Shown here: in pieces, positions 1 to 10,809 of the stretch
How the letters are laid out: each line of letters opens with the position of its first letter
How positions within the stretch are numbered: the first letter of the stretch is position 1
Assembly: GCA_951812925.1 (NCBI GenBank)
Contig: OX638368.1
Location: 156,846,492-156,910,491 of the forward strand
Reading direction: 5' to 3'
From: Calliopum simillimum
Lineage: Eukaryota > Arthropoda > Insecta > Diptera > Lauxaniidae
Length of the DNA stretch: 64,000 nt
Position numbers and translations under genes: made by a program
Notes under the pieces: model-generated
What the model was told of the DNA's origin: nothing
What the model saw: only the letters and a program-made list of their open reading frames with translations
Database searches by the model: none

Positions 1-377
1 TAACGGCAACCATACCTTAAGTGACCGGCAAAATTCTCGTGGCGAAAAATTTTGAGCAAAACCGTTATAAAATCGGAAAATTTAACGCAAATACTGCATA
101 AAAATGCATAACCCTCACCTCTTTGCAATATTTCACTTCACTTTATCACACTCGAAAAATCTTCAGAAATTACTTTATTGGAAATTTCTTCGTAAATTTT
201 TTTTGTTTTGTTGTAGCTGCGGGTCAGATGCGTCCTTTCACTTCAGTGTTTGCACTAATACTGTCTATTGTCAATGTACACATAACCTCATACTCAGATC
301 TGGTATATTTTATAAACGTCAAAAAATACAAGGGGTGGCCCACAACCGGTGACGGCCCACAGCCGGTTACCTTCCCC
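1..377. mobile_element. Right end of a TA-flanked MITE (partial, runs off window)
   Basis: The right end, about 335-377, carries two successive copies of a GGCCCACA-CCGGT motif and then GGTTACCTTCCCC before TA. Read in reverse this is GGGGAAGGTAACCGG...GTGGGCC, which matches the ends of the 25736-26931 element (GGGGAAGGGTACCGG...GTGGGCACC). The left end lies outside the window or is lost. Open frames of 82 and 91 codons across 104-398 are not recognisable proteins. Confidence 0.45.
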
Positions 378-1131
378 TATATATATATCAATTTATAATT
401 ATCAACAATTTTTTAAATACAAATTAGAAAATATTTCTTAATAGATTAATTTTTATCTTTCATTTGATGTATAATATAATCGGCTTAATTTTAAGAGCTG
501 GTTAACACGAGCGACAGTTGGCGCTACCATATAGTGTTGTCACCGTCGTTTAGACCGCTTTTTCGAAAAACTTGGTTAAAATATAATTTTGTAGAATATT
601 TTAATCCATTCTACGAAAAATTTAGCTAGGGGTCACCGAAAAAATAATACCGTTTATAGTCAAGACGGTAGCAACCAACGACTCAAGATAAACACAATTT
701 TAAACAATTTCAAAAACTCATAACTTGAAAACCGTTAAAGATACCACGATTTTGAGGATAGCAAACAGAAATATTTTAAAAAATTAGAAGCGTGCCCAAT
801 CCGCAAAATGGCTGTTTATACCATCGATAGGTCAGCACAACAATTATTGTGGAAAAAGAAAAGAAAAAAACTTTTTTTCCACCTAAAATAAAAATATTTT
901 TTCAATCTCTAATTTTTTCTATCTTTTCAAAAGTTCATACTTTTCTACAGAAACCCTGAAAATTTAATTAAAATCGGATAAAAAACCGAGGAGATTTGTG
1001 TTTTCATATAAGTACAAATAAATGTGCGTATCCAAAAGTTGTATCGAACTTCTTATGGCCGTCATCTTGGAAATTCTCGGAATTTCGGAAAATCATTTTA
1101 CTACAGTTATATTTACATATATCCACTCTAC
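378..1131. other. Unassigned AT-rich stretch
   Basis: No coding similarity, terminal repeat or RNA structure was recognised here. The sequence is poly(A/T)-rich with scattered short runs. Confidence 0.4.
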
Positions 1132-1367
1132 GGCCCGATTCACGAAAGTGCGTATTATCGTATTTGAGCTATAGCTATTTGAAATTTTTAAAAATATTTA
1201 AACTAGCTATATGTAAATTTTATTTTTTCGTGTTATAAACTTTGGTTTTGCTGTTAAACCACATCAGATATCGCTTTCAAACTTATGACACAACTTTATT
1301 GATCCATTTTGTACAAGAAAACCCTTTAAGTGCAAAACTGTACAATTTGCACTTTCGTGAAACTGGC
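1132..1367. mobile_element. Small MITE with CACGAAAGTGC inverted ends
   Basis: The left end reads GGCCCGATTCACGAAAGTGC; the right end, reversed, reads GCCAGTTTCACGAAAGTGC. That gives about 19-20 bp of imperfect terminal inverted repeat enclosing about 235 bp of non-coding AT-rich sequence. No clear target duplication was seen, so the superfamily is open. Confidence 0.45.
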
Positions 1368-2069
1368 ACAAGACAGACGATATGTCAAATACTAACTTCA
1401 AAAAATTTGAGATGTCAACTCAAATCTTGATCGATTACGCAAAGATTGACTTGACCCATTACAATTACTTACAAATTTTATTATACAAGGTATTGTGCAA
1501 ATTGAAAAATACAAATAACAATAAATGAATTATCTTTTAAAGTACTCAGCAGACACTTATCACTGAGATGTTTTATTCTCAAACATTTTGTTCTCGTTAT
1601 TATTCTGTGCGTCCTTCAGCTTCAAACTGTTGCACTCAAGAATTCACTTCTTTTGCTTTTTGGGTAATTATGCGCAAATCCTTACACAAAAGTAAAACTT
1701 GCCGGCAATTATATTGTTCATTGTTTAATGGTATTTGTAAGTGTAATTGAGTTTGTAACTGAAAAACTTTTATTAATTTTGTGTTTTGAAGTAGAAAATT
1801 TTAAGCAAGTGGCTCATAAGTGAACTTTGTTTAAAGATAAAACTTGCTGCTTTTGTTAGGAATCCCTTGAGTTTTATTCTATTTTCTACAATCTTCTTTG
1901 AGTTTTTGAGAAGGTTTATGCGATTTTAAGGGTGTTTTGTATTAAATATAGTGAATAACAAATTTTATATAACTTTTCCAATATATGTACAATACATATG
2001 TTGCTACTGTACTGAAAACTTTAAACAATTATATATATAGTTTCATTAAAATTCTATATCTGTGACCGT
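1368..2069. other. Unassigned AT-rich stretch
   Basis: Nothing recognisable. The 60-62 codon frames in it are consistent with chance. Confidence 0.4.
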
Positions 2070-2445
2070 CCAGTAGAAAAGGTACCCTATCTTCTCTCAT
2101 AAAATCTAAGAGTATAGTTAAAAATAAGAGGTAGGTGTCAATTTTACCGGTTTTCAGTTTAAGGTGGAATTCAGTGCTCTGAACATTTTACAACTGATTT
2201 GAGGTCGGTTATCAAATTACAAATACCAATAAAAGCGGTCTTACTGAACTTCTACCTTGTAAAAATTTATGATTGATAAATTTTGAATTGCGATATCTAC
2301 AAATATCTCAAAATACCATAACTCAGTCATTTTTTGGAATTTTCCAGAGATCAAGGTGTCATTTTATTCAAAACTGTATATATTTTTAGAAAATGCAAAA
2401 AAAACGGTTTTTTATTTTGTAAAGATAAGGTACCTTTTCCACTGG
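2070..2445. mobile_element. MITE with CCAGTRGAAAAGGTACC ends (copy A of a dispersed family)
   Basis: The left end starts CCAGTAGAAAAGGTACCCTA and the right end, reversed, starts CCAGTGGAAAAGGTACCTTA, giving about 25 bp of TIR around a 376-bp non-coding element. The interior (TTACCGGTTTTCAGTTTAAG, TAAAAGCGGTCTTAC, TTTTTGGAATTTTCCAG) recurs at 39889-40165 and, reversed and partial, at 24593-24680. This shows a dispersed family. No target duplication is evident. Confidence 0.6.
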
Positions 2446-3470
2446 TCATATCTGTGGCAATTTAACAAAACAACCAAACTCAAAATTGGCAACTTTTCAA
2501 GAGAGATAAAGAACTGCTATTACTGCTTCTCTATAATGTGGCTCAATTTTGTGGATGCAGTGTTGAGCCCTTTTCACCGCATTTTTACTAACCTTAAACT
2601 GTCAGCAACAGTTAGCAGCATAAATGATGGCACATTCAAATATTGCGTGAATTATGGCGTTCTGTTATATCTCTGGAACTAAAAATCAAAAATACATGAC
2701 GATTACACCAAAAGAAGAATAGGTATATAAATTTTTGTCTTATCTCCGGCTCGGACTTTTGTCAGAAGACCACACATATTTATAACTTAAGCATCCAACT
2801 TAATTTGAGATCCTTACCCAAATTCTATGAGTTTGATATTAAAATCAATGCAACTTAAATTACACCAAAATTTCCAATTTTCGATTTTTCATCTACTTAT
2901 TCAAAACATTTAAATTATGTTCATATCACAGAAATAAATAACTTAGATAATCGTCCTCAATCAGCATTATTGTTCCCGGACTTTTTCTTCGTACCAAAAA
3001 AAAAAAGTTAAAAAGATACAAGAGTAGTCATTTTCAATGTACTGAATAGAATCCAGTCAAAGAACTTCCCCATCACGTCTGAATTTTGAGATATGCTGTT
3101 CCAAAAGTTGCAAAACACCTTTGCGCTGCAAAATTTTAAAGATATCATAACTTTGAGAACATGAAACAAAAATGAATATTCGATGTCTCATTTCAAAATC
3201 ATGGATTAGTACTAAAAGAGTCAATTATACAAACGAGCAGAAATGAATATATCCAAAAATTGTGTGTTCGCAGTTTTTTAACTATAATATTTTGCATGGG
3301 ATATTTTGATAGAAAAGGATACTGATATAATTCAAAAAGATTTTTGAAGATAAAAACTAGTATTCTTAAATGACATATCAGGTTTTACAGCTGATAACAA
3401 TGTCTTGTGATATAACATCAAAGTTTTGGGATAAAGAGGTTTTTCAAAGGTTTACGATAATAAATAATAT
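2446..3470. other. Unassigned AT-rich stretch
   Basis: No features recognised. The 108-codon plus-strand frame at 2356-2682 overlaps the end of the MITE and has no recognisable motif. Confidence 0.4.
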
Positions 3471-3478
3471 ATCTCAAA

Positions 3479-5830
3479 CAGAGATGGGCACAGCTAGTTA
3501 CTTTTGTAACTTGATACATTTTTGATACTTGATACAAAAGTAACAAGTAACTAAAAATTTTTTGATACTTGTTACAAAAATAGCAATCTCATGAGTAACT
3601 ATTGTTATTGATACATATATGTATAAATTTACATTTTTAATGGTTTTTAGGACTGCCAACTGTTATTTATTTTTATTTTGGTTAAGTGGAACTTCTTTAA
3701 ATTTAATTAAAAAAAATAACTTTAGGTCTTGAAGTTTTTAGATAAGCTTTTAAAAAATCCAACATATATTTTTAGGGTTGCCACCTGGTTATTTTCTGGA
3801 ATTTTGCTAAAATCATACTTTTTGTGACTTAATTCAAATTTTTACTTTAGGACACGATCAGATAAATTTTTTTAAAATTATACAAAAACTGTTAGGGTTG
3901 CCACCTGATTTTTTTTTGTAAATTTTGCTTAGGCCATATATGTATTTAGAAAAAAAATTTAATTTTAGTCTTAAAACGCTTAGATAAACTTTTTAAAAAT
4001 CAAGCACATTTTTGGGATTGCCACCTGGTTTTTTTAATAAAATCAAAATTTTCTTCCAAAAAATTCCTTAAAACACCATTTTCTCTCTATAAATTAACAT
4101 ATTGGGTCCAAAAACAACGAAACAAAAATTTAGGGTTGCCATATTAGGGTTGCCAGACGTTTTTTCGCAAAATTGACTTTCTTTGTTGACTTCCTTTATC
4201 GAAAAGTTATAGGATCGACCCAAAAACCCATAGTAAATTTTTAGGGTTTCCACCTGGTTTTTTTAATAAAATCTAAATTTTCTTCCACAAAATTCCTTAA
4301 AACACCATTTTCTCTCTATAATTTAACATATTGGGTCCAAAAACAACGAAACAAAAATTTAGGGTTGCCATATTAGGGTTGCCAGACGTTTTTTCGCAAA
4401 ATTGTTCGTCTTTGTTAACTTTCGTTATCGAAAAGTTATAGGATCGACCCAAAAACCCATAGTAAATTTTTAGGGTTGCCACCTGGTTTTTCTAATAAAA
4501 TCAAATTTTCTTCCAAAAAATTCCTTAAATCAACATTTTCACAATTTCACATTTCTATAAATTGACACAGTGGGTCTAAAAATAACAGAACAAGAAATAT
4601 GGCAACCCTTAATTTTTTTTTCGTTGTTTTTTACTCAAGGTGTTAATTTGTAGAGAGAAAGTGGTGTTTTAAGGAATTTTTTGGAAGAAAATCTTGATTT
4701 TATTAAAAAAACCAGGTGGCGACCCTAAAAATTTACTATGGGTTTTTGGGTCGATCCTGTAACTTTTCGATAAAGAAAGTTAATAAGGAAAGGCAATTTT
4801 GCGAAAAAACGTCTGGCAACCCTAATATGGCAACCCTAAATTTTTGTTTCGTTGTTTTTGGACCCAATATGTTAATTTATAGAGAGAAAATGGTGCTTTA
4901 AGGAATTTTTTGGAAGAAAATTTTGATTTTATTAAAAAAACCAGGTGGCAACCCTAAAAATTTACTATGGGTTTTTGGGTCGATCCTGTAACTTTTCGAT
5001 AAAGAAAGTTAATAAAGAAAGGCAATTTTGCGAAAAACGTCTGGCAACCCTAATATGGCGACCCTAAATTTTTGTTTCGTTGTTTTTGGACCCAATATGT
5101 TAATTTATAGAGAGAAAATGGTGTTTTAAGGAATTTTTTGGAAGAAAATTTTGATTTTATTAAAAAAACCAGGTGGCAACCCCAAAAATGTGCTTGATTT
5201 TTAAAAAGTTTATCTAAGCGTTTTAAGACTAAAATTAAATTTTTTTTCTAAATACATATATGGCCTAAGCAAAATTTACAAAAAAAAATCAGGTGGCAAC
5301 CCTAACAGTTTTTGTATAATTTTAAAAAAATTTATCTGATCGTGTCCTAAAGTAAAAATTTGAATTAAGTCACAAAAAGTATGATTTTAGCAAAATTCCA
5401 GAAAATAACCAGGTGGCAACCCTAAAAATATATGTTGGATTTTTTAAAAAGCTTATCTAAAAACTTCAAGACCTAAAGTTATTTTTTTTAATTAAATTTA
5501 AAGAAGTTCCATTTAACCAAAATAAAAATAAATAACAGTTGGCAGTCCTGAAAACCATTAAAAATGTAAATTTATACATATATGTATCAATAACAATAGT
5601 TACTCATGAGATTGCTACTTTTGTAACAAGTATCAAAAATTTTTTAGTTACTTGTTACTTTTGTATCAAGTATCAACAATTTTTTTAGTTACTTATTACT
5701 TCTGTATCAAGTAACAAAATTTTTTTTTGATACTGATACAAAAGTAACAAGTAACTAAAAAAATTTTTGATACTTGATTCAAAAGTAGCAAAGTATCAGT
5801 AACAAAAAGTTACAATTTTGCCCATCTCTG
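3479..5830. mobile_element. hAT-type foldback element with perfect 8-bp target duplication
   Basis: The element begins CAGAGATGGGCA and ends TGCCCATCTCTG. It is flanked on both sides by ATCTCAAA (3471-3478 and 5831-5838), a perfect 8-bp target-site duplication as made by hAT transposases, and the CAGAGATG end fits known hAT termini. Inside, each arm has telescoping TACTTTTGTATCAAGTA-like subterminal repeats and then long inverted arms (about 3620-4590 against 4640-5600) built from units reading GGGTTGCCACCTGG on the left and CCAGGTGGCAACCC on the right. No transposase is present, so the element is non-autonomous. Similar 61-codon frames at 4068-4253, 4297-4482 and 4716-4901 are translations of one repeat unit on opposite arms, not genes. 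Confidence 0.87.
4020..5190. repeat. Inverted tandem units (about 225-230 bp) inside the foldback element
   Basis: Two full units lie head to tail on the left arm (about 4020-4247 and 4250-4475), with a diverged third partial. Two to three reversed units lie on the right arm (about 4680-5190). Each carries GGGTTGCCACCTGG, a TTCCTTAAAACACCATTTTC block and the pair GGGTTGCCATATTAGGG / GGGTTGCCAGACG. The central spacer is about 4540-4640. Confidence 0.75.
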
Positions 5831-5838
5831 ATCTCAAA

Positions 5839-6270
5839 ATCCAGACGTGATTGGGAAATTCTGCGAATGGATTCAGATGAAGCATTGAAAAGATATATAT
5901 ATATCTGTTTGTACGCAACTTTCTGCATACTCAGTTTTTAGATAACTTTTTGTTTCAAATTATAAACCATTTGGAGCACACTGTTCCCCCGAATATAAAA
6001 AAAGAAGTTCGGATTTTACAACCAACGCCATTTTTCCGTATTCGACTAACTGAAAACAACCTGATTTCCAAAATTCTAGTACATTTTGATTAAACAATTA
6101 AAATGACTGGGGCAAAGTATGCCTTACACCGAAAAGCTAAAAAAAACACTGTTTTCCAATCTTTTTGAGATAACATACATATGTAACTAAGCAAGGTAAT
6201 TTTTGACATTATACGTACCCCCTGGTGACACTCACAAAAATAACACAAAAACATTAAAAAAAAACATTAA
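5839..6270. other. Unassigned AT-rich stretch
   Basis: Flanking DNA between two mobile elements. It has a short (TA)n run near 5897 and nothing else recognised. Confidence 0.4.
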
Positions 6271-6272
6271 TA

Positions 6273-6827
6273 GAGTAGAACGGGGTAATGTCGTGCAGGG
6301 GGTAATGTCGTGCACTGGCTGTTTTAGCCCAAAGAATTGAATGATTTACCAACTGTTTGTAAGGTAGGGACCTGCTGACCTACTGAGCTTACGCATATAA
6401 TACTAGCAATTTTCACCAGTTCGTCTCTACAGAGTAACCTTTTTTTCAAAACGCACGCTTTCGGGACGATAAAAGTGTTTTTTCATAGAGTCAGAAAAAT
6501 AATTTTCCTTGCGGGAAAATATACCAGGTAAGTGTTTTCTGAAACGAAATATCCTGCCAAAGAAAAGAAGTATTTGGTTTTCGAAAAAATTTTTGGGCTT
6601 CACCGAATTATCGAAGTTGACCTTTAAAACGGCCATTGGGGTAATGTCGTGCACATTTTTTTTCTTCACTTACACAAACACAATTTCTCGCTACACAAAT
6701 GTTGTTACACATGGATGTAACCAACGAAATTATCTTTCGATCGGATGCTTACTCGTCGCATTCGCTTGAGATGTACGGCTTTACGATCATGTCAAAGTTG
6801 AGTGCACGACATTGCCCCGTTCTACTC
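6273..6827. mobile_element. TA-flanked MITE with GAGTAGAACGGGGTAATGTC ends
   Basis: The left end GAGTAGAACGGGGTAATGTC and the reversed right end GAGTAGAACGGGGCAATGTC differ by one base over 20, and both sides are flanked by TA (6271-6272, 6828-6829). The element is 555 bp. GGGGTAATGTCGTGCA occurs twice in a row at the left end, again near 6639, and inverted at the right end, so the subterminal motif is duplicated. TA duplication points to Tc1/mariner/pogo-type transposition. The 80-86 codon frames inside are not recognisable. Confidence 0.82.
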
Positions 6828-6829
6828 TA

Positions 6830-7489
6830 CATATATTCTATTCATATAAATGCAAATAATAAGTATGTATGTATTAACGAAGACTTATTTTATATATAAG
6901 TCGATGTCAAATACGTGAAGTTGAGGCTGGAGTTGGTAGTTTAAACTCAATTGCACTCCTCAAAGTTAGGCAAACATCAAACATTAAACAAGTTTTCAAT
7001 ATAAAGTACAATTTCCAACAATACCATTAATGAAAACATCAACATAAAATGTTAAATTAGATAAGACCCAGTTTGGTGGAAATTTCTTTGTTCTGGATTT
7101 TGGGTAACACTATTGTCAAAAAATCTGCAGCGCTTTCACATGATGGGACGTATTTCAAATCGATTTGATTATAAATAAAAAATTTAACTTTGATGTCAAT
7201 ATGTTTACATCGGCAATTCATCCATCCAGATTTTCAAATTAAAATACTATAAGTGGTAAAGGTCCTGGATAGCATCTATTCAATAATCTTGTATTATAGA
7301 CTAAATAAAAGTAACAAATTATATCAAATCAAATGAAATGGATTCTGTGGCGTAAGTCGGGGTTTCTCGTTGGTTTCCGATATTAGAAACAGCGTATTTA
7401 ACTTTTTTTCATCGCCTTTGCGTCTGTTCGTCTTCATTTTATAGTGGCATACCATATCTTTAAAATGATAAAACTAGAAAATCTTATAA
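6830..7489. other. Unassigned stretch
   Basis: AT-rich DNA with no recognised gene or terminal repeat. It contains a tandem duplicate of ATCAAATCAAATG-like sequence near 7320. Confidence 0.35.
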
Positions 7490-7862
7490 AATACACAATA
7501 CAAAACTGATAGGAGATGTAACTGTTTCATCATATATTAATTCTGTAGGTCATCGTCGAAATGTTGGTTGCGTAACACTTTTTTATCGTTACTACCATGG
7601 GCAATGCTCAAGAGAAATACGTGGCCTGGTGCCATCAGTCCGTGTGTTTTCTCGTTTTACTAGGGCTTCTCACCAAGCTCATCCCTTTTGTGTAACCTCG
7701 ATGCTGAATAGAACATCCCATTACAGAGACAATTCGTTCTTTAGCCGCACGGTAAAGTTATGGAAAGATCTTCCAGAAAGCGTTTTTCCCGACAGCTTCG
7801 ACATCGGTAAATTTAAGACAAATGTTCACCGTCACTACTCCATCTATCCTCCTTCCCTATAA
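7490..7862 (+). pseudogene. C-terminal fragment of non-LTR retrotransposon reverse transcriptase
   Basis: Reading plus frame back from the stop at 7860-7862 gives about 120 uninterrupted codons that look like the end of a Jockey-like ORF2. Recognisable pieces are LIGD, then HRRNVGCVTLFYRYYHGQCS, TRASHQAHPFCV, RTSHYRDNSFFSRTVKLW and DLPESVF. In such proteins this region lies downstream of the RT palm/thumb. No palm motifs and no endonuclease are present, so the copy is 5'-truncated, the usual outcome of target-primed insertion. After the stop comes about 70 bp of 3'UTR and an A9 run ending near 7941, taken as the poly(A) tail. The frame is open but starts without a methionine, so it is a dead fragment. 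The exact clade within the Jockey superfamily is uncertain. Confidence 0.8.
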
Positions 7863-7941
7863 CCTTTTCCTTTGGCCAACTCAATGCTTTGCATGTATAG
7901 GGGTTATCCCCTGCGCGTTGGTCGTTATGTAAAAAAAAACA
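7863..7941 (+). repeat. 3'UTR and poly(A) tail of the truncated retrotransposon
   Basis: A short GC-richer tail with a small inverted repeat (GGGGTTATCCCC, about 7901-7912) is followed by nine A residues at about 7932-7940. This fits the 3' end of the element above. Confidence 0.55.
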
Positions 7942-7949
7942 CATATGTC

Positions 7950-8374
7950 TGGAGAACGTCAAATCTGCCCCTTCGGCAAAAGTCAAATGTACTCCAAAAT
8001 CCTTTGAAGAATTAAAAATATTTTAAAATTCAAACTATTTGACCTTGATAAAAAACACTTTTATTCTATTAATTATAAAGGTTAGTGCTACTAAATTTGC
8101 ATACTTACTTTTAAAAAACAATACAACTTTTTTTGCAAAACCCTTACGAACAAGATGCCGAAACATACAAAAAAAAAACACAAAAAGTTATAAAAACATA
8201 TAAGCTTGGGAGGAGTTGAAAGAGAACTGCCAAAGATCATTGCGTTGCTTCCACACTAATTAGTTATGTTTCTGCATTTCAGGTTTTTGGTTCGAAAGGC
8301 GTGTTCACACCGAAAATGGCAAAGTCAAATGTGCCCCAGTGTCAAATGTACTCCAGCTTACCCTATTTGTTTGA
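7950..8374. mobile_element. Broken MITE with doubled GTCAAATGT motifs
   Basis: GTCAAATCTGCCCC...GTCAAATGTACTCC at 7959-7995 and GTCAAATGTGCCCC...GTCAAATGTACTCC at 8323-8355 form direct pairs. The right edge, reversed, reads TAGGGTAAGCTGGAG. This layout (TA, GGG, doubled subterminal motif) resembles the TA-flanked MITEs at 6273 and 25736. No matching left TIR is found; the adjacent retrotransposon tail may have destroyed it. Confidence 0.35.
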
Positions 8375-9383
8375 ATTTAATACAATAAAATATTTCTTTG
8401 AGATCAAATAACTTTTACTTTTTTCCATACAAAAAAGAACCACCCTAATGCATATAATTATTTACAAAGAACATTTTGAATTACGACAATTACACTTTCA
8501 GACAAATATGTCATCATTTAATAGAAATCTTGAAAATACAGTCATGTGAGAATTCCATTTTGTACTTTCAAACATTTCCTTCCAATATTATTAATCCTTT
8601 TATTGTGTCCTTTCACGGCTGAGAATCATCATCATCATATGCATAAACTTGAAGCATAGTACTTACGAATGCCAACTGGAAACTTGAAATATTCTCTAAT
8701 TTTGCATTAATTATTGATTTAATTGAATCATGTTAAATTGTATCGTGCCATTGTTGTTGTTGTTGTTGTTTCTATAGAATTACTGTTTCAATAATAATTG
8801 CTGTTGTTGTTAATATTATTGCTTTTGTTGTTGTTTTTGTTAAACTTAAGCCCATTATATGATGCTCCATTGCTTGCATTAAATGAGATGAAACCCTAAT
8901 GATACTTCCGTTCGACATACAGCCCATGAATGAATGCATTCAAATGCAACACCACCATCCACCTTCAAAGACGGTTGTCATGCAATGGCAGGCAGGTAGC
9001 CTCATTAATCTCATTTGTGAATTTCAATTTAATGTTCTTCATAATTGGACATAAGATTAGCTGTTGTCTTGGGCTTGACGTACAATATCGAACTTGTAGT
9101 ATGCAAAAGGATTTATGATGTAAATATTGCCACTTCAGTTACGAGTATGCAGTACATCAAGTCACAGCATTTTGATAGAAAATCTCTTTTAACATAGTTT
9201 TCAAGTATGCACAATTATATAAGATTCGGGTATTTACAAAAAAAAAAAAGGATTAAGTTTTCGTTTATCCAGAAATGTTCAAAGTTGCAAGCAATTTGTT
9301 AGTTGGTTTTATTTTTACTTGGAGAAAGTGGGTATCTGATTATTTATTTCTCCTGAACTAATTATTAATACGGAAACTAGAAA
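8375..9383. other. Unassigned stretch with TTG microsatellites
   Basis: Relatively complex AT-rich DNA. It holds a (TTG)n run at 8750-8770 and an imperfect one near 8801-8840. No coding similarity was recognised. Confidence 0.4.
8750..8770. repeat. (TTG)n microsatellite
   Basis: About seven consecutive TTG/GTT triplets, with a second degenerate stretch of the same motif about 30-70 bp downstream. Confidence 0.85.
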
Positions 9384-10176
9384 ACTAGTAAGGGTGCAAC
9401 TTTTGGCCTGGCCAAAAAATAAATACCCTACACTGCAGTATTTTGAAAATTTTGCTTATATGGGAGGTGCCACTCCCTCTTGTCCGAGTACACCCAGTTT
9501 TTGTTCAGAGCTTGTATTTAGTGTCAGAGTGAAATTTAGTTGGATTATCTCAAAAAACTCTTTCAGTATAGCATTTTGAAACTTTTGCTTACATGGGAGG
9601 TGCCACGCCCCTTTGGCCGATTTCACCCAATTTTTGCTGAGAGCTTTCATATATAATTCTTAGTGTTTAAGTCAAATTTGGTTTGAATATCTCAAAAAAC
9701 GCTTTCAGTATAGCGTTTTGAAGCTTTTGCTTGTATGGGAGGTGCCACGCCCTCTTGTCCGAATTCGCTCAGTTTTTTGTCAGAGCTTGCACTTACAATT
9801 CGTAGTACTTATGTATATTGTGGTTGCATTGTCGTGATAAATACTCCTAAAATTGCATTTTGAATATATTTTTTGTATGGGCGGTAGGCGTGTCCGTTGA
9901 TCGATTTCGCTCATTTTCAATCCCCCGAGCTATCTTTGACGACAGAGGCAGTGTATCAAATTTCATTGAATTGCATTGCTCAGTTTTCCCATAAAGTGTA
10001 ATTCAACACACAGCCAGCCAGCCAGCCTGCCAGCCAAACAGACGGACATGGCTATATCGATTCAGGAGGTGACGCTGATCAAGAATATATATACTTTTCT
10101 ATACCTGCCACGCCTCTTTCTCTGCGTTACAAACGGAAGGACAAAGTGAATATACCCTGGGTGTAGGGTATAAAAA
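9384..10176 (-). mobile_element. DINE-1/INE-1-like Helentron-associated element (copy 1)
   Basis: Read on the minus strand, the element opens TTTTTATACCCTACACCC and continues with blocks familiar from Drosophila INE-1, including TATATATTCTTGATCAG and GCCATGTCCGTCTG, then short GGCTGG repeats. Near its other end it has GTGTAGGGTATT, an internal copy of the 5' motif, followed by the hairpin TTTTGGCCAGGCCAAAA (9411-9427) about 11-12 nt from the last shared terminal bases. Asymmetric subterminal repeats plus a 3' hairpin are the signature of Helentron-derived non-autonomous elements. The middle is a degenerate tandem repeat of TATGGGAGGTGCCACGCC units spaced 133-142 bp (about 9459, 9593, 9734, 9876). 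There is no Rep/helicase. Confidence 0.8.
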
Positions 10177-10410
10177 TAGTTTACGGAACCAAAAGACGAT
10201 GATTACTTTTTCAAATGATAAAGGTGTAGAATATTGGAGTGATCAAACCCTCTTCTGTAATATTGCAATGTTGTTTTTTTATGCGAAGTTTTGTTTAATT
10301 ATTTCGTATTATAAAAACTAACAAGAAACCAAAAGCAGAGTGATTATTTCGACATAATTTTCGATGCTTAAATATAATCCGGCCGCACATTATTCTATTA
10401 CACCATTATT
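10177..10410. other. Short spacer between elements
   Basis: AT-rich DNA, nothing recognised. Confidence 0.35.
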
Positions 10411-10418
10411 TTGAATTA

Positions 10419-10801
10419 GGGTGTCAGCGTTTTAAAATGATTGAGCTAAGCGCAGTCAGCGCAAAATTTTTGCTTTTACAACAACTTCAAATTCCCTACA
10501 AGACAACAAACACGAAAAATATTTTTTGTTGTTTTTTTGGTGGCTCCTTTACAACAACAGCAATATTTCAATAATTTTTAAAATTTCTGAGGACTACAAC
10601 ACACACGAAAAATTGTTTGCTTTTTTTTCATATGCGAAACAACAAAAACTTTCATAAATATTTTAATTCCGCGAAACTTTGACGAGCTCAAATAACAACA
10701 GAAGTTATTTCTGTGATCGTTGTACTTCTGCAAAATATTGAAATCTTCTTGTTGTTGTAAGCGAGCCAAAATTGGCTCACTTTTGTTCTACGCTGACACC
10801 C
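10419..10801. mobile_element. hAT-like MITE with GGGTGTCAGCGT ends (copy 1)
   Basis: Perfect 12-bp terminal inverted repeats GGGTGTCAGCGT / ACGCTGACACCC enclose 383 bp. Flanking 8-mers TTGAATTA (10411-10418) and TTGATTTT (10802-10809) match at 6 of 8 positions, consistent with an aged 8-bp hAT-type duplication. The interior has inverted TTGTTGTTG/CAACAAC blocks and TTTTTAAAATT; the 63-codon minus frame is not a gene. The left 45 bp match the element starting at 58975. Confidence 0.65.
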
Positions 10802-10809
10802 TTGATTTT

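Noticed and set aside
4068..4901. Three nearly identical 61-codon frames beginning M(A/E)TLKIYYGFLGRS
   Set aside because: They are copies of the inverted tandem unit in the foldback element; composition and context give no sign of selection for a protein.
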